Position numbers and translations under genes: made by a program. From Marinobacter pelagius (GTDB lineage Bacteria; Pseudomonadota; Gammaproteobacteria; Pseudomonadales; Oleiphilaceae): a stretch of 64,000 nucleotides of DNA. The DNA is taken from the NCBI RefSeq assembly GCF_003315345.1, contig NZ_QNRO01000008.1, positions 84,012 through 148,011 on the forward strand, read 5' to 3'. This document shows positions 1 to 7,831 of the stretch, piece after piece; the first letter of the stretch is position 1; every line of letters begins with the position of its first letter. Below the pieces are notes generated by a model that was not told the DNA's origin, did no database searches, and was given only the letters and a program-made list of their open reading frames with translations.

Positions 1-15
1 GACCGGAGTAACGGA

Positions 16-624
16 ATGAAGCTGACTGCCAGGCAACAACAGGTACTGGATATTATCCGTCGCTATGTCGACGAGACGGGCTACCCGCCCACACGGGCGG
101 AAATTGCGGCGGAGCTGGGCTTTCGCTCTGCCAATGCGGCGGAGGAGCACCTGAGGGCGCTGGCCCGCAAGGGCGCGATTGAAATGGTACCCGGCGCCAG
201 CCGAGGCATCCGTTTGCCGGAAGCCGAGGAGGATCTTGGTCTTCCGGTGATCGGCCAGGTGGCTGCCGGTAGTCCGATCCTGGCCCAGGAGCATATTGAG
301 GATCACTGTACTCTTCAGCCGGATTTCTTCTCGCCGTCCGCAGATTATCTGCTGCGGGTGCGCGGCATGAGTATGAAGGACATCGGCATCCTTGACGGCG
401 ACCTGCTGGCTGTTCACCGCACCCAGGATGTGCACAACGGACAGGTGGTCGTGGCCCGGGTCGGGGAAGAAGTAACCGTCAAGCGTTTCCGGAAGGATGG
501 AACCAAGGTGTACCTGATTGCCGAGAACGAGGAGTTCGAGCCCATCGAGGTAGATCTGACCGAGCAGGAACTGTTTATCGAAGGCCTGGGCGTGGGTGTC
601 ATACGTCGCTCTGATCTGCACTGA
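16..624 (+). CDS. lexA: LexA SOS repressor
   Basis: LexA represses the SOS regulon and inactivates itself by RecA-stimulated cleavage. The 202-residue protein has the usual length, with a winged HTH at about residues 1-65 and an S24 peptidase-like domain at about 75-202. The cleavage site Ala84-Gly85 (in QVAAGSP), the nucleophile Ser119 (in GMSMKD) and the general base Lys156 (in VTVKRF) fall at the same numbers as in E. coli LexA. A GGAG ribosome-binding site lies just before the ATG. Only 15 bases precede the gene, so its own SOS box is probably outside the window. sulA follows after 46 bases on the same strand, the lexA-sulA pairing also known in pseudomonads. Confidence 0.98.
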   Translation: MKLTARQQQVLDIIRRYVDETGYPPTRAEIAAELGFRSANAAEEHLRALARKGAIEMVPGASRGIRLPEAEEDLGLPVIGQVAAGSPILAQEHIEDHCTLQPDFFSPSADYLLRVRGMSMKDIGILDGDLLAVHRTQDVHNGQVVVARVGEEVTVKRFRKDGTKVYLIAENEEFEPIEVDLTEQELFIEGLGVGVIRRSDLH

Positions 625-670
625 ACCGGGCCAGCCAAAGAGAATCGATAAAAGAACAAGCGGGTGACTT

Positions 671-1162
671 ATGGAACAACTGAGCTTCAACCAGAATCTG
701 GCTTATCAGCAAGGCATCCTGTCCCATTCCGAGCCGGCGTCGGGTGTTGCCGGGCGACGAGCTGTCATCCGTGCCCGCCGTAACCCCGAACCTCGTCCCG
801 CGGAAGTCACCGGTAATGTGACCGAGATTATTCTGCCTCAGGGCCAGGTGGAGAACTTCCAGTTGCTGCTGCCGATGCTGACCCAGCTTAACCAGGAAAA
901 GCGCTGGCTCGCCTGGATTGATCCGCCCCAGGAGCTTGTCAGCAAGTGGCAAAAGATGCATGGCATTGTCACAGGGGAGTTGCTGGTACTGCGCTCGACC
1001 TCCGAGCTGCCGGCCCAGCAGCTGGCTGAACGCGCACTCCGGGCCGGTACCTGTCACGCGGTGGTGATGTGGACCCGCAAACTCGGCCGTTCGGCACTGG
1101 AATCACTCCAGAGCGCATCGGCCGAGGGTAACAGTCACGGGGTGGTGCTTCGCCAGCGTTGA
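671..1162 (+). CDS. sulA: SulA-like SOS cell division inhibitor
   Basis: This 163-residue protein fits the SulA family, which is induced with the SOS response and blocks FtsZ assembly until DNA is repaired. Support comes from length, position directly behind lexA, and the RecA-like fold pattern typical of SulA (VTEIILPQGQVENFQLLLPM, then LAWIDPPQELVSKW in the middle). The 46-base gap from lexA holds no recognisable CTG-N10-CAG operator, so it is probably co-transcribed from the lexA promoter upstream of the window. The far C-terminus is variable in the family. Assignment rests on family resemblance plus context. Confidence 0.88.
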   Translation: MEQLSFNQNLAYQQGILSHSEPASGVAGRRAVIRARRNPEPRPAEVTGNVTEIILPQGQVENFQLLLPMLTQLNQEKRWLAWIDPPQELVSKWQKMHGIVTGELLVLRSTSELPAQQLAERALRAGTCHAVVMWTRKLGRSALESLQSASAEGNSHGVVLRQR

Positions 1163-1170
1163 GGGCCAGT

Positions 1171-1189
1171 GGCAGGCCAGGCGCCTGCC
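1171..1189. terminator. Possible weak bidirectional hairpin between convergent genes
   Basis: GGCAGG and CCTGCC arms separated by 7 bases sit between the stop of sulA and the stop of the convergent small gene. There is no T-tract on either side, so intrinsic termination is doubtful; the hairpin may only protect 3' ends. Confidence 0.25.
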
Positions 1190-1196
1190 GTACTGT

Positions 1197-1457
1197 TCAG
1201 TGCAGGGTATAGGAGGGTTGCGGGTCGATTGCGTCCGCCTCGTCTTCTTCCCAGTCAATATCATGGGTGATATCGCCCACCGCTTCGATGCCGGCAGCGA
1301 TCATGGCCTTGGCGACATTCATGTCGCGATCTTCCATCATTTCCCGGGCTTCCTGGGAGAAAGAAATTCTTACCAGTGGCGCACTGTCGTCGTCGATCCG
1401 GCGCAGTGCATAGTCGCCGTTACTCAGTTGTACAATTTCAAAAAACGATGGTGACAT
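1197..1457 (-). CDS. Small conserved acidic hypothetical protein
   Basis: An 86-residue acidic protein without signal peptide or membrane segment. It opens with MSPSFFEIVQLSNGDYALRR, a beta-strand-rich pattern, and ends in an Asp/Glu-rich tail (DIDWEEDEADAID). I recognise it only as a type of short conserved protein seen in Marinobacter and Pseudomonas genomes and cannot assign a function. It lies 51 bases downstream of the DUF6586-type gene on the same strand and is probably co-transcribed with it. It converges on sulA. Confidence 0.6.
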   Translation of the reverse strand: MSPSFFEIVQLSNGDYALRRIDDDSAPLVRISFSQEAREMMEDRDMNVAKAMIAAGIEAVGDITHDIDWEEDEADAIDPQPSYTLH

Positions 1458-1508
1458 TCAGTAAACCTGTCTGTTGTTGAGATCCGGAAGCCCGAGCCTG
1501 GTGATGAT

Positions 1509-2021
1509 TCACCACTCGCTGTGCTGCTCTTCCAGATCGTCGGCAAAATGTTTGAGCGCGCCCAGGGTCTTGAGTAACCCGGTCGTTGACCTGTCCGGCC
1601 CGGTTTCCGCTGAAACCGCGATGATGTTGTCATCCGTTACGGTTTTCCGGGTCGCCGGTGGGCGACTCTGGCTCTGTTCCAGTTGATCCAGGTGATTCCA
1701 CCAGCTGCCAGCCTCCGACGCGAGGTCTCGCAGGCGGTACACCTCGTTGGCATCCGCGCCGATCAGTGCCGCCAGTTCCTCCAGGGTCTCCGGCTCGGCA
1801 TTCCGTTCCTGATAGAGTCGGGCAATCATCACCAGCAGCAACCTGCGGCTGCGCAGTACCAGCTCTATTGCACCCTGTATTGCCGCTTCCCGTCGGAGCG
1901 CCTGCTCCGCTTCCGGTGCCGGCTGCCCATTCGCTGATAATGCGGGCAGATCAAGCTGCCCCAGCAACGTCTTGGACAGAAACAGTTTTTGAGAGACCAG
2001 CGAATGCCATTGCGAGGCCAT
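1509..2021 (-). CDS. DUF6586-like helical protein
   Basis: The reading frame stays open far upstream, but the ATG at 2021 is the sensible start: it has an AGG motif about 7 bases before it and the protein then begins MASQWHSLVSQKLFLSKTL. The 170-residue product is alpha-helical, with a central LVLRSRRLLLVMIARLYQ helix and an acidic C-terminus (LKHFADDLEEQHSEW). It resembles the DUF6586 family of gammaproteobacteria, whose function is unknown. No signal peptide is seen. It heads a two-gene minus-strand unit and is transcribed divergently from the DUF1329 gene. Confidence 0.65.
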   Translation of the reverse strand: MASQWHSLVSQKLFLSKTLLGQLDLPALSANGQPAPEAEQALRREAAIQGAIELVLRSRRLLLVMIARLYQERNAEPETLEELAALIGADANEVYRLRDLASEAGSWWNHLDQLEQSQSRPPATRKTVTDDNIIAVSAETGPDRSTTGLLKTLGALKHFADDLEEQHSEW

Positions 2022-2152
2022 GGAGTACCTGCGATTTCGGATAAGGAAGATCTGGCAGATTATTAAAACGAGGATTGTACCATTTATGTGCAACGATTTC
2101 TGCACCTGTCTCATGATTCTCTGCGCCTTCACAAGAAGATACAAACATTCAC

Positions 2153-2170
2153 TTGAAACGAGCGTTTGAA
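2153..2170. promoter_or_regulatory. PsrA-like operator upstream of the DUF1329 gene
   Basis: TTGAAACGAGCGTTTGAA is an 18-base near-perfect inverted repeat (one mismatched pair). It contains GAAAC-N4-GTTTG, the arrangement described for Pseudomonas PsrA sites (G/CAAAC-N2-4-GTTTG/C). It matches 13 of 18 positions of the site in the psrA promoter at 37338-37355. It lies 48 bases before the DUF1329 start codon, a sensible place for repressor control. Binding is inferred. Confidence 0.5.
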
Positions 2171-2217
2171 TTTGGCAAAAAGCAGCCCGACCTATGGAAC
2201 TGCTGGAGATGTCAGGT

Positions 2218-3576
2218 ATGCGAAGCCACATTGTCGCGGGTGCAGCGGCGGTACTGTTCGGATTGTCCGGGCAGGCACTGGCCAAGGTGAGTCCGGCGGA
2301 AGCCGCGAAGCTCGGGAACGAGTTGACCCCGGTGGGTGCCGAGCGCGGGGCCAATGCGTCAGGGACCATTCCAGAGTGGACCGGGGGGCTGAGCACTCCG
2401 CCGGCAGAGTGGCGCCGTGGGGAAATCGAAACCAATCCGTTCCCTGACGACAAGCCCTTGTTTGTCATTACCCGGGACAATCTGGATCTGTACCGGGACA
2501 AGTTGACCGACGGGCACATCCGGATGATCGAGCAATACGGCCCGGATTTCTTCATGCCGGTGTACCAGAGCCGTCGTACTGCCGCGTTCCCGGAGCATGT
2601 GTACGAAAAGTCTGTCGAGAATGCCACCAGCGCCGAGCTGCTGGATAACGGCAACGGGGTGCGCGACACCATCATGACCAGCCCGTTCCCGATCCCGCAG
2701 AATGGTCTGGAGGTTATCTGGAACCATATCCTTCGTTACCGGGGTACTGAGATATCCTTTCGAAGTGCTTCGGCAACCCCCCAGACCGACGGTTCGTACA
2801 ACCCGGTGGTCAACGAATATGACTATTTCTTCGCCTACAGTCGCAAAGGGGCGGAACTGGAAGAAATCGACAACAAGATTTTCTATCTCAAAACCAACAC
2901 CATTTCGCCTTCATCTCTGGCGGGCACGATCACCGTGGTCCACGAAACCCTGGACCAGATTCGTTCCCCGCGCCTGGCCTGGCGCTACGACTCCGGCTCC
3001 CGCCGGCTGCGTCGCTCTCCCAACCTGGCCTATGAAACGGACTTGCCGAATTCGTCATCATTGCGTTCGGTTGACCAGAAGGACATGTACAACGGCGCGC
3101 CCAACCAGTACGACTGGACCCTGAAGGGCAAGCGTGAAATGTACGTGCCCTACAATGCCTACAAGCTGCACGGCGATGCGGTCGAAGCGGATGATGTCAT
3201 CCGCCCCCGGCACATCAACCAGAAACTGACCCGGTATGAATTGCACCGGGTGTGGGTGGTTGAGGCCACGCTGCGCACCGGCATCAGTCATATCTATTCC
3301 CGCCGGGTGTTCTATGTGGACGAGGACAGCTGGCAGATTCTGGCTTCCGAGGAATATGACGCGCAGGGTAACCTCTGGCGGGTTTCCGAGGCCCACAACA
3401 TCAGTTACTACAGCGAGCCGGTGTTCTGGACCACCATGGAAATGACCTATGACCTGAAAGCCGGTCGCTACTACATCGATGGCCTGGATGATGGCTTCAA
3501 GCCCTACGACTTCACTCCCGGCTTCCGGCGCAACGAATTCACCGCCTCCGCCGCCCGCCGGGCTGCCCGCCGCTGA
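2218..3576 (+). CDS. Exported DUF1329 family protein
   Basis: A DUF1329 protein of about 452 residues, a family related to outer-membrane lipoprotein-sorting folds and common in marine and hydrocarbon-degrading gammaproteobacteria. From the ATG at 2218 it begins MRSHIVAGAAAVLFGLSG and continues QALAKVSPAEA, a clear Sec signal peptide; GGAG lies 9 bases upstream, which is why this start is preferred over in-frame ATGs at 2194 and 2209. Family-like stretches include GTIPEWTGGL near the mature N-terminus, GVRDTIMTSPFPIPQNGLE, and the C-terminal DSWQILASEEYDAQGNLWR. The molecular function is unknown. The adjacent PsrA-like operator suggests a link to fatty-acid or lipid metabolism. Several REP-like palindromes follow it. 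Confidence 0.85.
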   Translation: MRSHIVAGAAAVLFGLSGQALAKVSPAEAAKLGNELTPVGAERGANASGTIPEWTGGLSTPPAEWRRGEIETNPFPDDKPLFVITRDNLDLYRDKLTDGHIRMIEQYGPDFFMPVYQSRRTAAFPEHVYEKSVENATSAELLDNGNGVRDTIMTSPFPIPQNGLEVIWNHILRYRGTEISFRSASATPQTDGSYNPVVNEYDYFFAYSRKGAELEEIDNKIFYLKTNTISPSSLAGTITVVHETLDQIRSPRLAWRYDSGSRRLRRSPNLAYETDLPNSSSLRSVDQKDMYNGAPNQYDWTLKGKREMYVPYNAYKLHGDAVEADDVIRPRHINQKLTRYELHRVWVVEATLRTGISHIYSRRVFYVDEDSWQILASEEYDAQGNLWRVSEAHNISYYSEPVFWTTMEMTYDLKAGRYYIDGLDDGFKPYDFTPGFRRNEFTASAARRAARR

Positions 3577-3587
3577 TTATTGAAGAC

Positions 3588-3778
3588 GGGGTCAGAAGAA
3601 AGCGTTCTTCTGACCCCAATTTGGCCGGCCACTTCAGAGTCCAGTGAAAACGGGGTCAGATGAAGGCTTTCATCAGACCCCGATCTGGCCTGCAACTCCG
3701 GAGTCGAGTGAAGACGGGGACGCCCCTCTCCTGCTTAGCCAAACCTCCGGGGTCAGAAGAAAGCCTTCTTCTGACCCC
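3588..3778. repeat. REP-like palindromic cluster 1 (three 30-bp elements)
   Basis: Three 30-base palindromes occur at 3588-3617, 3652-3681 and 3749-3778. Each is built from a 13-base arm GGGGTCAGA(A/T)GAA, a 4-base centre and the complementary arm ending TCTGACCCC; the second has one arm mismatch (TCAGACCCC). The flanking spacer is also repeated, with ACTTCAGAGTCCAGTGAAAA matching ACTCCGGAGTCGAGTGAAGA, so the first two units form a 64-base tandem. The same element recurs three times at 55624-55773. This looks like a REP/BIME-type family; no RAYT transposase is present in the window. Confidence 0.85.
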
Positions 3779-3816
3779 ATCTTCACGTCGTCTATCTCCT
3801 CAGTCGCGTCATAAAA

Positions 3817-3845
3817 TTGACTCCCGCCATCGGGCCGTCTTAAAT
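3817..3845 (+). promoter_or_regulatory. Candidate sigma-70 promoter of the fleQ-like gene
   Basis: TTGACT (3817-3822, 5 of 6 consensus bases), a 17-base spacer and TTAAAT (3840-3845, 4 of 6) lie 30 bases upstream of the ATG. The site sits immediately after the REP-like cluster. Confidence 0.45.
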
Positions 3846-3874
3846 ACCAGTAAAGTATCCAACGGAAGGTCAAA

Positions 3875-5326
3875 ATGTCTAAAGATAACAAAGTGCTGGT
3901 GCTCGGTGAGGACGAACTGAGGCAGCACGATCTGGTTACGATCCTCGAATTTGTCGGCGAAGGGCAGGTCGTCGCCGGCGACGAAGCTTTGGCGCTGCTG
4001 GCCGATGGCGAGGAGTCACAACGGGAAGAAGTCGGGGTCGTTCTGGTCAGCGGTGCCGGCAGCGTCGTCGGCGAAACTCTTGCCCGGGTGTGTGAATTGC
4101 TTCCAGGGGTGCCGATATTGCTGGTGAACGGTACCGACCCTTCCGGGCTGGCCGACCAATGCGCCAGCCACATCATTGCCCGCCTCGAATGGCCACTGAA
4201 TTACGCCAAGTTTGTGGACTCCCTGTATCGGGCACAGATATACCGGGACCAGGCTGACCGCAGCCGGCAGGAGCGAGGGCATTTGCGTGGTTTGCAGCTG
4301 TTTCGCAGTCTGGTCGGCACCAGTCGCAAGATCCAGCATGTGCACCAGCTGATGGAGCAGGTGGCAGACATGGACGTGACAGTACTGATCACTGGTGAAT
4401 CCGGCACCGGCAAGGAAGTGGTCGCCCGCAACTTGCACTACCATTCCTCCCGGCGGGATCATCCCTTTGTTCCGATGAGCTGCGGCGCAATCCCGGCCGA
4501 GTTACTGGAGAGCGAGCTGTTCGGCCATGAAAAGGGGGCATTTCCCGGTGCGATTTCTGCCCGGGCGGGGCGGCTGGAACTGGCCGGTGGTGGCACCTTG
4601 TATCTGGATGAAATTGACGCGCTGCCGCTGCCGCTGCAGGTGAAGCTGCAACGGGTCCTGCAGGACCAGACCTTCGAGCGCATGGGTAGCCATCGCAGTG
4701 AAAACGTCGATGTCCGGATCATTGCCGCCACCGACCGGAGCCTTGAGGACATGATCGAGGCCGGTGAATTCCGGGAAGATCTCTTTTACAGCCTGAATGT
4801 CTTTCCCATCGAGATGCCGGCTCTCCGGGAGCGGGTGGAGGACATCCCGCTTCTTATCAACGAATTGATCTCCCGCATGGAGAAGGAAAAACGGGGTTCG
4901 TTGCGCCTGAACTCGGCGGCGATCATGAGCCTGTGCCGTCATGACTGGCCCGGAAACATCCGCGAACTGGCAAACCTGATCGAGCGGCTTGCTATCATGC
5001 ACCCCTACGGCGTGATCGGAGTGCAGGAATTGCCGAAGAAATTCCGCTATGTCGACGATTACGATGAGAACCGACCGGTTGAGGACTCCGGCATGCCCTC
5101 CGGAGTGCCCGGTCTGGTGGGGCTGGATGCCCCGGCACTGCTGCCGGTGAATGGCATCGATCTGAAGGAGTACCTTTCCAACCTCGAGAAACAGCTGATC
5201 CAGCAGGCCCTGGATGAAGCGGGCGGCGTGGTGGCCCGGGCCGCGGAAAAGCTCCGCATCCGTCGGACGACGCTGGTGGAGAAGGTGCGCAAATACGGCC
5301 TTCGGGAAGAGTCGGCCGAATCCTGA
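3875..5326 (+). CDS. FleQ-like bacterial enhancer-binding protein with altered GAFTGA loop
   Basis: FleQ-type regulator (483 residues): degenerate receiver-like domain (about 1-120), AAA+ sigma-54 domain (about 147-375) and Fis-type HTH (about 450-475, VVARAAEKLRIRRTTLVEKV). The Walker A motif is GESGTGK (174-180) and Walker B is LYLDEI (242-247). The c-di-GMP residues known from P. aeruginosa FleQ are all in place: LFRS 142-145, Arg185-Asn186 and E330-x3-R334. The odd feature is the sigma-54 contact loop, which reads GAFPGA (221-226) instead of GAFTGA, because the Thr codon is CCC. The C-terminal third is very close to what I recall of Pseudomonas FleQ. Downstream genes are an HsbA/HsbR/HptB-like module. 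It may be a FleQ paralogue that represses or acts without sigma-54, rather than the flagellar master activator. Confidence 0.88.
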   Translation: MSKDNKVLVLGEDELRQHDLVTILEFVGEGQVVAGDEALALLADGEESQREEVGVVLVSGAGSVVGETLARVCELLPGVPILLVNGTDPSGLADQCASHIIARLEWPLNYAKFVDSLYRAQIYRDQADRSRQERGHLRGLQLFRSLVGTSRKIQHVHQLMEQVADMDVTVLITGESGTGKEVVARNLHYHSSRRDHPFVPMSCGAIPAELLESELFGHEKGAFPGAISARAGRLELAGGGTLYLDEIDALPLPLQVKLQRVLQDQTFERMGSHRSENVDVRIIAATDRSLEDMIEAGEFREDLFYSLNVFPIEMPALRERVEDIPLLINELISRMEKEKRGSLRLNSAAIMSLCRHDWPGNIRELANLIERLAIMHPYGVIGVQELPKKFRYVDDYDENRPVEDSGMPSGVPGLVGLDAPALLPVNGIDLKEYLSNLEKQLIQQALDEAGGVVARAAEKLRIRRTTLVEKVRKYGLREESAES

Positions 5327-5449
5327 GAGCTCGCACCGGCGACAAAAGCTCTGTTCTCAGCTATCCTGAACTCCTGAAGAGCGTGGCCAGTTCCGTACTG
5401 TGAGGGCTGGTCGCAGTCGCTACATGGATTGCTTCTGGAGGTTTTGTGA

Positions 5450-5755
5450 ATGCCGATACAGACGAGCCTCGCCGAGGACGGCAAAACGTTGGTTATCCGG
5501 ATTGAAGGGCGCTTTGACTTCAGTACGCACCAGGCGTTCCGGGATTCCTACGAGCATGCCGGCGCGAAGGTGACCAACTACGTTGTTGACCTGTCGGACA
5601 CCACTTACCTCGACAGTTCTGCCCTGGGCATGCTGCTTCTGCTGCGCGACCACGCCGGTGGCGACAGTGCCCGGATCTCGATCGAGAATTGCAACAGTGA
5701 TGTCCGCCGCATTCTCTCCATCTCCAATTTCGAGCAGCTTTTTGCCATCAAGTGA
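5450..5755 (+). CDS. hsbA: HsbA-like STAS anti-sigma-factor antagonist
   Basis: A single STAS domain of 101 residues. The phosphorylatable serine lies in YLDSSALGML, with Ser56 at the position reported for P. aeruginosa HsbA. In that species HsbA is phosphorylated and dephosphorylated by HsbR and, depending on its state, partners FlgM or the diguanylate cyclase HsbD to set motility versus biofilm. Here it starts at an ATG with a GGAGG ribosome-binding site and overlaps the next gene by 4 bases (GTGA), so translation is coupled. flgM is not adjacent. The fold and serine are seen; the HsbA role is inferred from synteny. Confidence 0.85.
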   Translation: MPIQTSLAEDGKTLVIRIEGRFDFSTHQAFRDSYEHAGAKVTNYVVDLSDTTYLDSSALGMLLLLRDHAGGDSARISIENCNSDVRRILSISNFEQLFAIK

Positions 5756-7494
5756 CCCAACACAGCCTGCGAATTCTGATTGCAGATGACAGTGACACGG
5801 ACCGTCTGATCCTCCAGGCCCTCATCAAGCGCCTGGGTCACGAGGTGATAGAGGCGACGGATGGCCTCGAGGCTGTGGAAAAATTCCGAGAGGGAAGCCC
5901 GGACATTGTCCTTCTGGACGCCCTGATGCCCCGGATGGATGGCATGGAAGCCGCCCGGCACATCAAGGCCCTGGCGGGTGAGCGCCTGGTGCCGATCATT
6001 TTCCTGACCTCCCTGTCCGATGCCGAAGACCTGGCCCGGTGCCTGGAGGCCGGCGGCGACGATTTCCTGACCAAGCCCTACAGCCGGGTGATCATCGAGG
6101 CCAAGATCAAGGCCTTTGACCGAATGCGGCGGATGCACGATACCCTCTCCAGCCAGCACGAGGAAATCAGCGAGCGCAACCGGCAGTTGCTGGAAGAGCA
6201 GACCATTGCCAGACGGGTGTTCGACAACGTCGCGCACACCGGTTGCCTGGATTCACCAAACATCCGTTACCACGCCTCGCCGCTGTCGGTGTTCAACGGT
6301 GATGTCCTGTTTGCCTCGCCGCGGCCTGCTGGCGGCATGCTGATATTCCTGGGTGACTTTACCGGCCATGGTCTGCCGGCGGCCATTGGCGCCATGCCCG
6401 TTGCGGAGATCTTTTACGGGATGGCGCGCAAGGGTTTCAGTGGCGCCGATGTGCTCAGGGAGATCAACCAGAAACTCAAACTCATCCTGCCCACCGGCAT
6501 GTTCTGTTGCGGTGCCATGGTGGAGGCAGATTTCAAGCTGGGGCAGCTCAGGGTCTGGAATGGCGGGCTACCGGAGGCCTGGGTGCTGCGGGGGGATGGA
6601 GAGCAGTTGCTATTGCCATCCCGACACCTGCCCCTCGGTATTCTGCCCCCGGAGCAGTTCGAGAGCGTGATGGAAACCGTGCACGTCCAGCCTGGTGACA
6701 GGTTGCTGGTGATGACCGATGGCGTGCTGGAGGCAGCGAATGGCCGGGGAGAACTGTTCGGGCTGGCCGGAATCCGTCGCTGCCTCGAGCAGGTGGAGCC
6801 AGCCGGGCATCCGTTCGATGTGGTTCTGGAGGGTGTGCGGGCGTTCAGTGACAAAGCCGCCGAGTCTGATGACCTGACCCTGGTTGCCCTCGATATCACA
6901 GACCAGCCAGCGGTGCCTGACGTGTCGGGGCAGTCATTGCCCTCGGCCCTGGCCGGGCCGACCGAGTGGCGGTGTGAGTATGAAATCCGGGAGCGTACCC
7001 TCGGTGACTTCAGCCCGTTGCCGCTGTTGTTGCATATCTGCCTGGAGGTGCCAGGGTTGCGGACACGGGGTGGCGAGATCTATACCCTGTTGTCCGAGCT
7101 CTACAACAATGCACTCGAGCACGGCGTCCTGCAGTTGCCATCGGAGTGGAAGCGCAGTGCCGAGGGGTTTGGCCGGTATTACTCCGAGCGGCAAGCCAGG
7201 CTGGCGCGGGTTGAGGGTCATTACATCCGGTTCAGCCTTCACCACACCCGGAAACCCGGTGGCGGCCGCCTGCGTGTGGTCTGTGAAGACAGCGGTGCCG
7301 GCTTTGATTTCCGCAATCATCCGCTGGTTTCCGGTGAGACCGGGGAGGGCATCGGACCCCGTTATGCCGGTCGTGGTTTGTTGCTCTTGAAACGTCTGAG
7401 TAAAAACATCACATTCCGGGGCAAGGGTAATCACGTCGAAATCGTTTATGATTGGAATTTCTCAGCGCACCAGGGGGATGGTGATGACAGATAG
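5752..7494 (+). CDS. hsbR: HsbR-like response regulator with PP2C phosphatase and HATPase domains
   Basis: The 580-residue protein has three domains: a receiver (about 5-125; acidic pair DD12-13, phospho-acceptor Asp56 in LLDALMP, Lys in FLTKPYS), a SpoIIE/PP2C phosphatase (about 175-380; FLGDFTGHGLPAA, MTDGVLEA and SDDLTLVAL metal-site motifs) and a C-terminal HATPase_c (N-box LYNNALEHG, G1 box CEDSGAGFDF). This matches P. aeruginosa HsbR, which dephosphorylates or phosphorylates HsbA according to receiver phosphorylation by HptB. It uses a GTG start at 5752 overlapping the hsbA stop, and its end overlaps hptB. It acts in the cytoplasm as the switch of the partner-switching module. Confidence 0.9.
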   Translation: MTQHSLRILIADDSDTDRLILQALIKRLGHEVIEATDGLEAVEKFREGSPDIVLLDALMPRMDGMEAARHIKALAGERLVPIIFLTSLSDAEDLARCLEAGGDDFLTKPYSRVIIEAKIKAFDRMRRMHDTLSSQHEEISERNRQLLEEQTIARRVFDNVAHTGCLDSPNIRYHASPLSVFNGDVLFASPRPAGGMLIFLGDFTGHGLPAAIGAMPVAEIFYGMARKGFSGADVLREINQKLKLILPTGMFCCGAMVEADFKLGQLRVWNGGLPEAWVLRGDGEQLLLPSRHLPLGILPPEQFESVMETVHVQPGDRLLVMTDGVLEAANGRGELFGLAGIRRCLEQVEPAGHPFDVVLEGVRAFSDKAAESDDLTLVALDITDQPAVPDVSGQSLPSALAGPTEWRCEYEIRERTLGDFSPLPLLLHICLEVPGLRTRGGEIYTLLSELYNNALEHGVLQLPSEWKRSAEGFGRYYSERQARLARVEGHYIRFSLHHTRKPGGGRLRVVCEDSGAGFDFRNHPLVSGETGEGIGPRYAGRGLLLLKRLSKNITFRGKGNHVEIVYDWNFSAHQGDGDDR

Positions 7495-7831
7495 ACAACA
7501 CCTTGATGAAGAGGCTCTGGCGGAACTTCAGGACGTCATGGAGGATGAGTTCGATGTTCTGATCCAGACCTACATCGTTGACTCCCGGGACCGCATAGCC
7601 AGCCTGAAAACCGCACTGGCGGCATCTGATGCCGATGCTTTCGCCAAGACCGCCCACAGCCTGAAGGGCAGTTGCATCAATATTGGCGCGCCCCGGCTTG
7701 GGGAGTTGTGCCTGGAAGCGGAAGAAGCGGGCAAGGCTCAGGATCTCGGGGAGGCATCCCGACTGGTCGCGGCGATCGAGCAGGAGTTTGCGGCCGTGAC
7801 TGGCCTGCTAGAGGGGTTCCTGGTGCGCTGA
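7484..7831 (+). CDS. hptB: HptB-like histidine phosphotransfer protein
   Basis: An Hpt four-helix protein of 115 residues with the phospho-histidine His58 in AKTAHSLKGSCINIG. The in-frame ATG at 7484 is preferred because a GGGGG stretch ends 6 bases before it; upstream in-frame ATGs at 7448 and 7478 lie inside hsbR with poor spacing. The start overlaps the hsbR stop, so the genes are coupled. In P. aeruginosa HptB receives phosphate from several hybrid sensor kinases and passes it to HsbR. No hybrid kinase is in this window, so upstream kinases must be elsewhere. The gene ends inside a strong hairpin shared with the convergent uraA. Confidence 0.87.
   Translation: MTDRQHLDEEALAELQDVMEDEFDVLIQTYIVDSRDRIASLKTALAASDADAFAKTAHSLKGSCINIGAPRLGELCLEAEEAGKAQDLGEASRLVAAIEQEFAAVTGLLEGFLVR

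Noticed and set aside
1184..1199. CTG-N10-CAG resembling a LexA box
   Set aside because: It lies between convergent gene ends, not in a promoter, and its centre lacks the AT-rich alternation of real SOS boxes.
3875..5326. Calling this gene the flagellar master regulator fleQ outright
   Set aside because: The GAFPGA change and absence of flagellar genes make a paralogue more likely, so no symbol was given.
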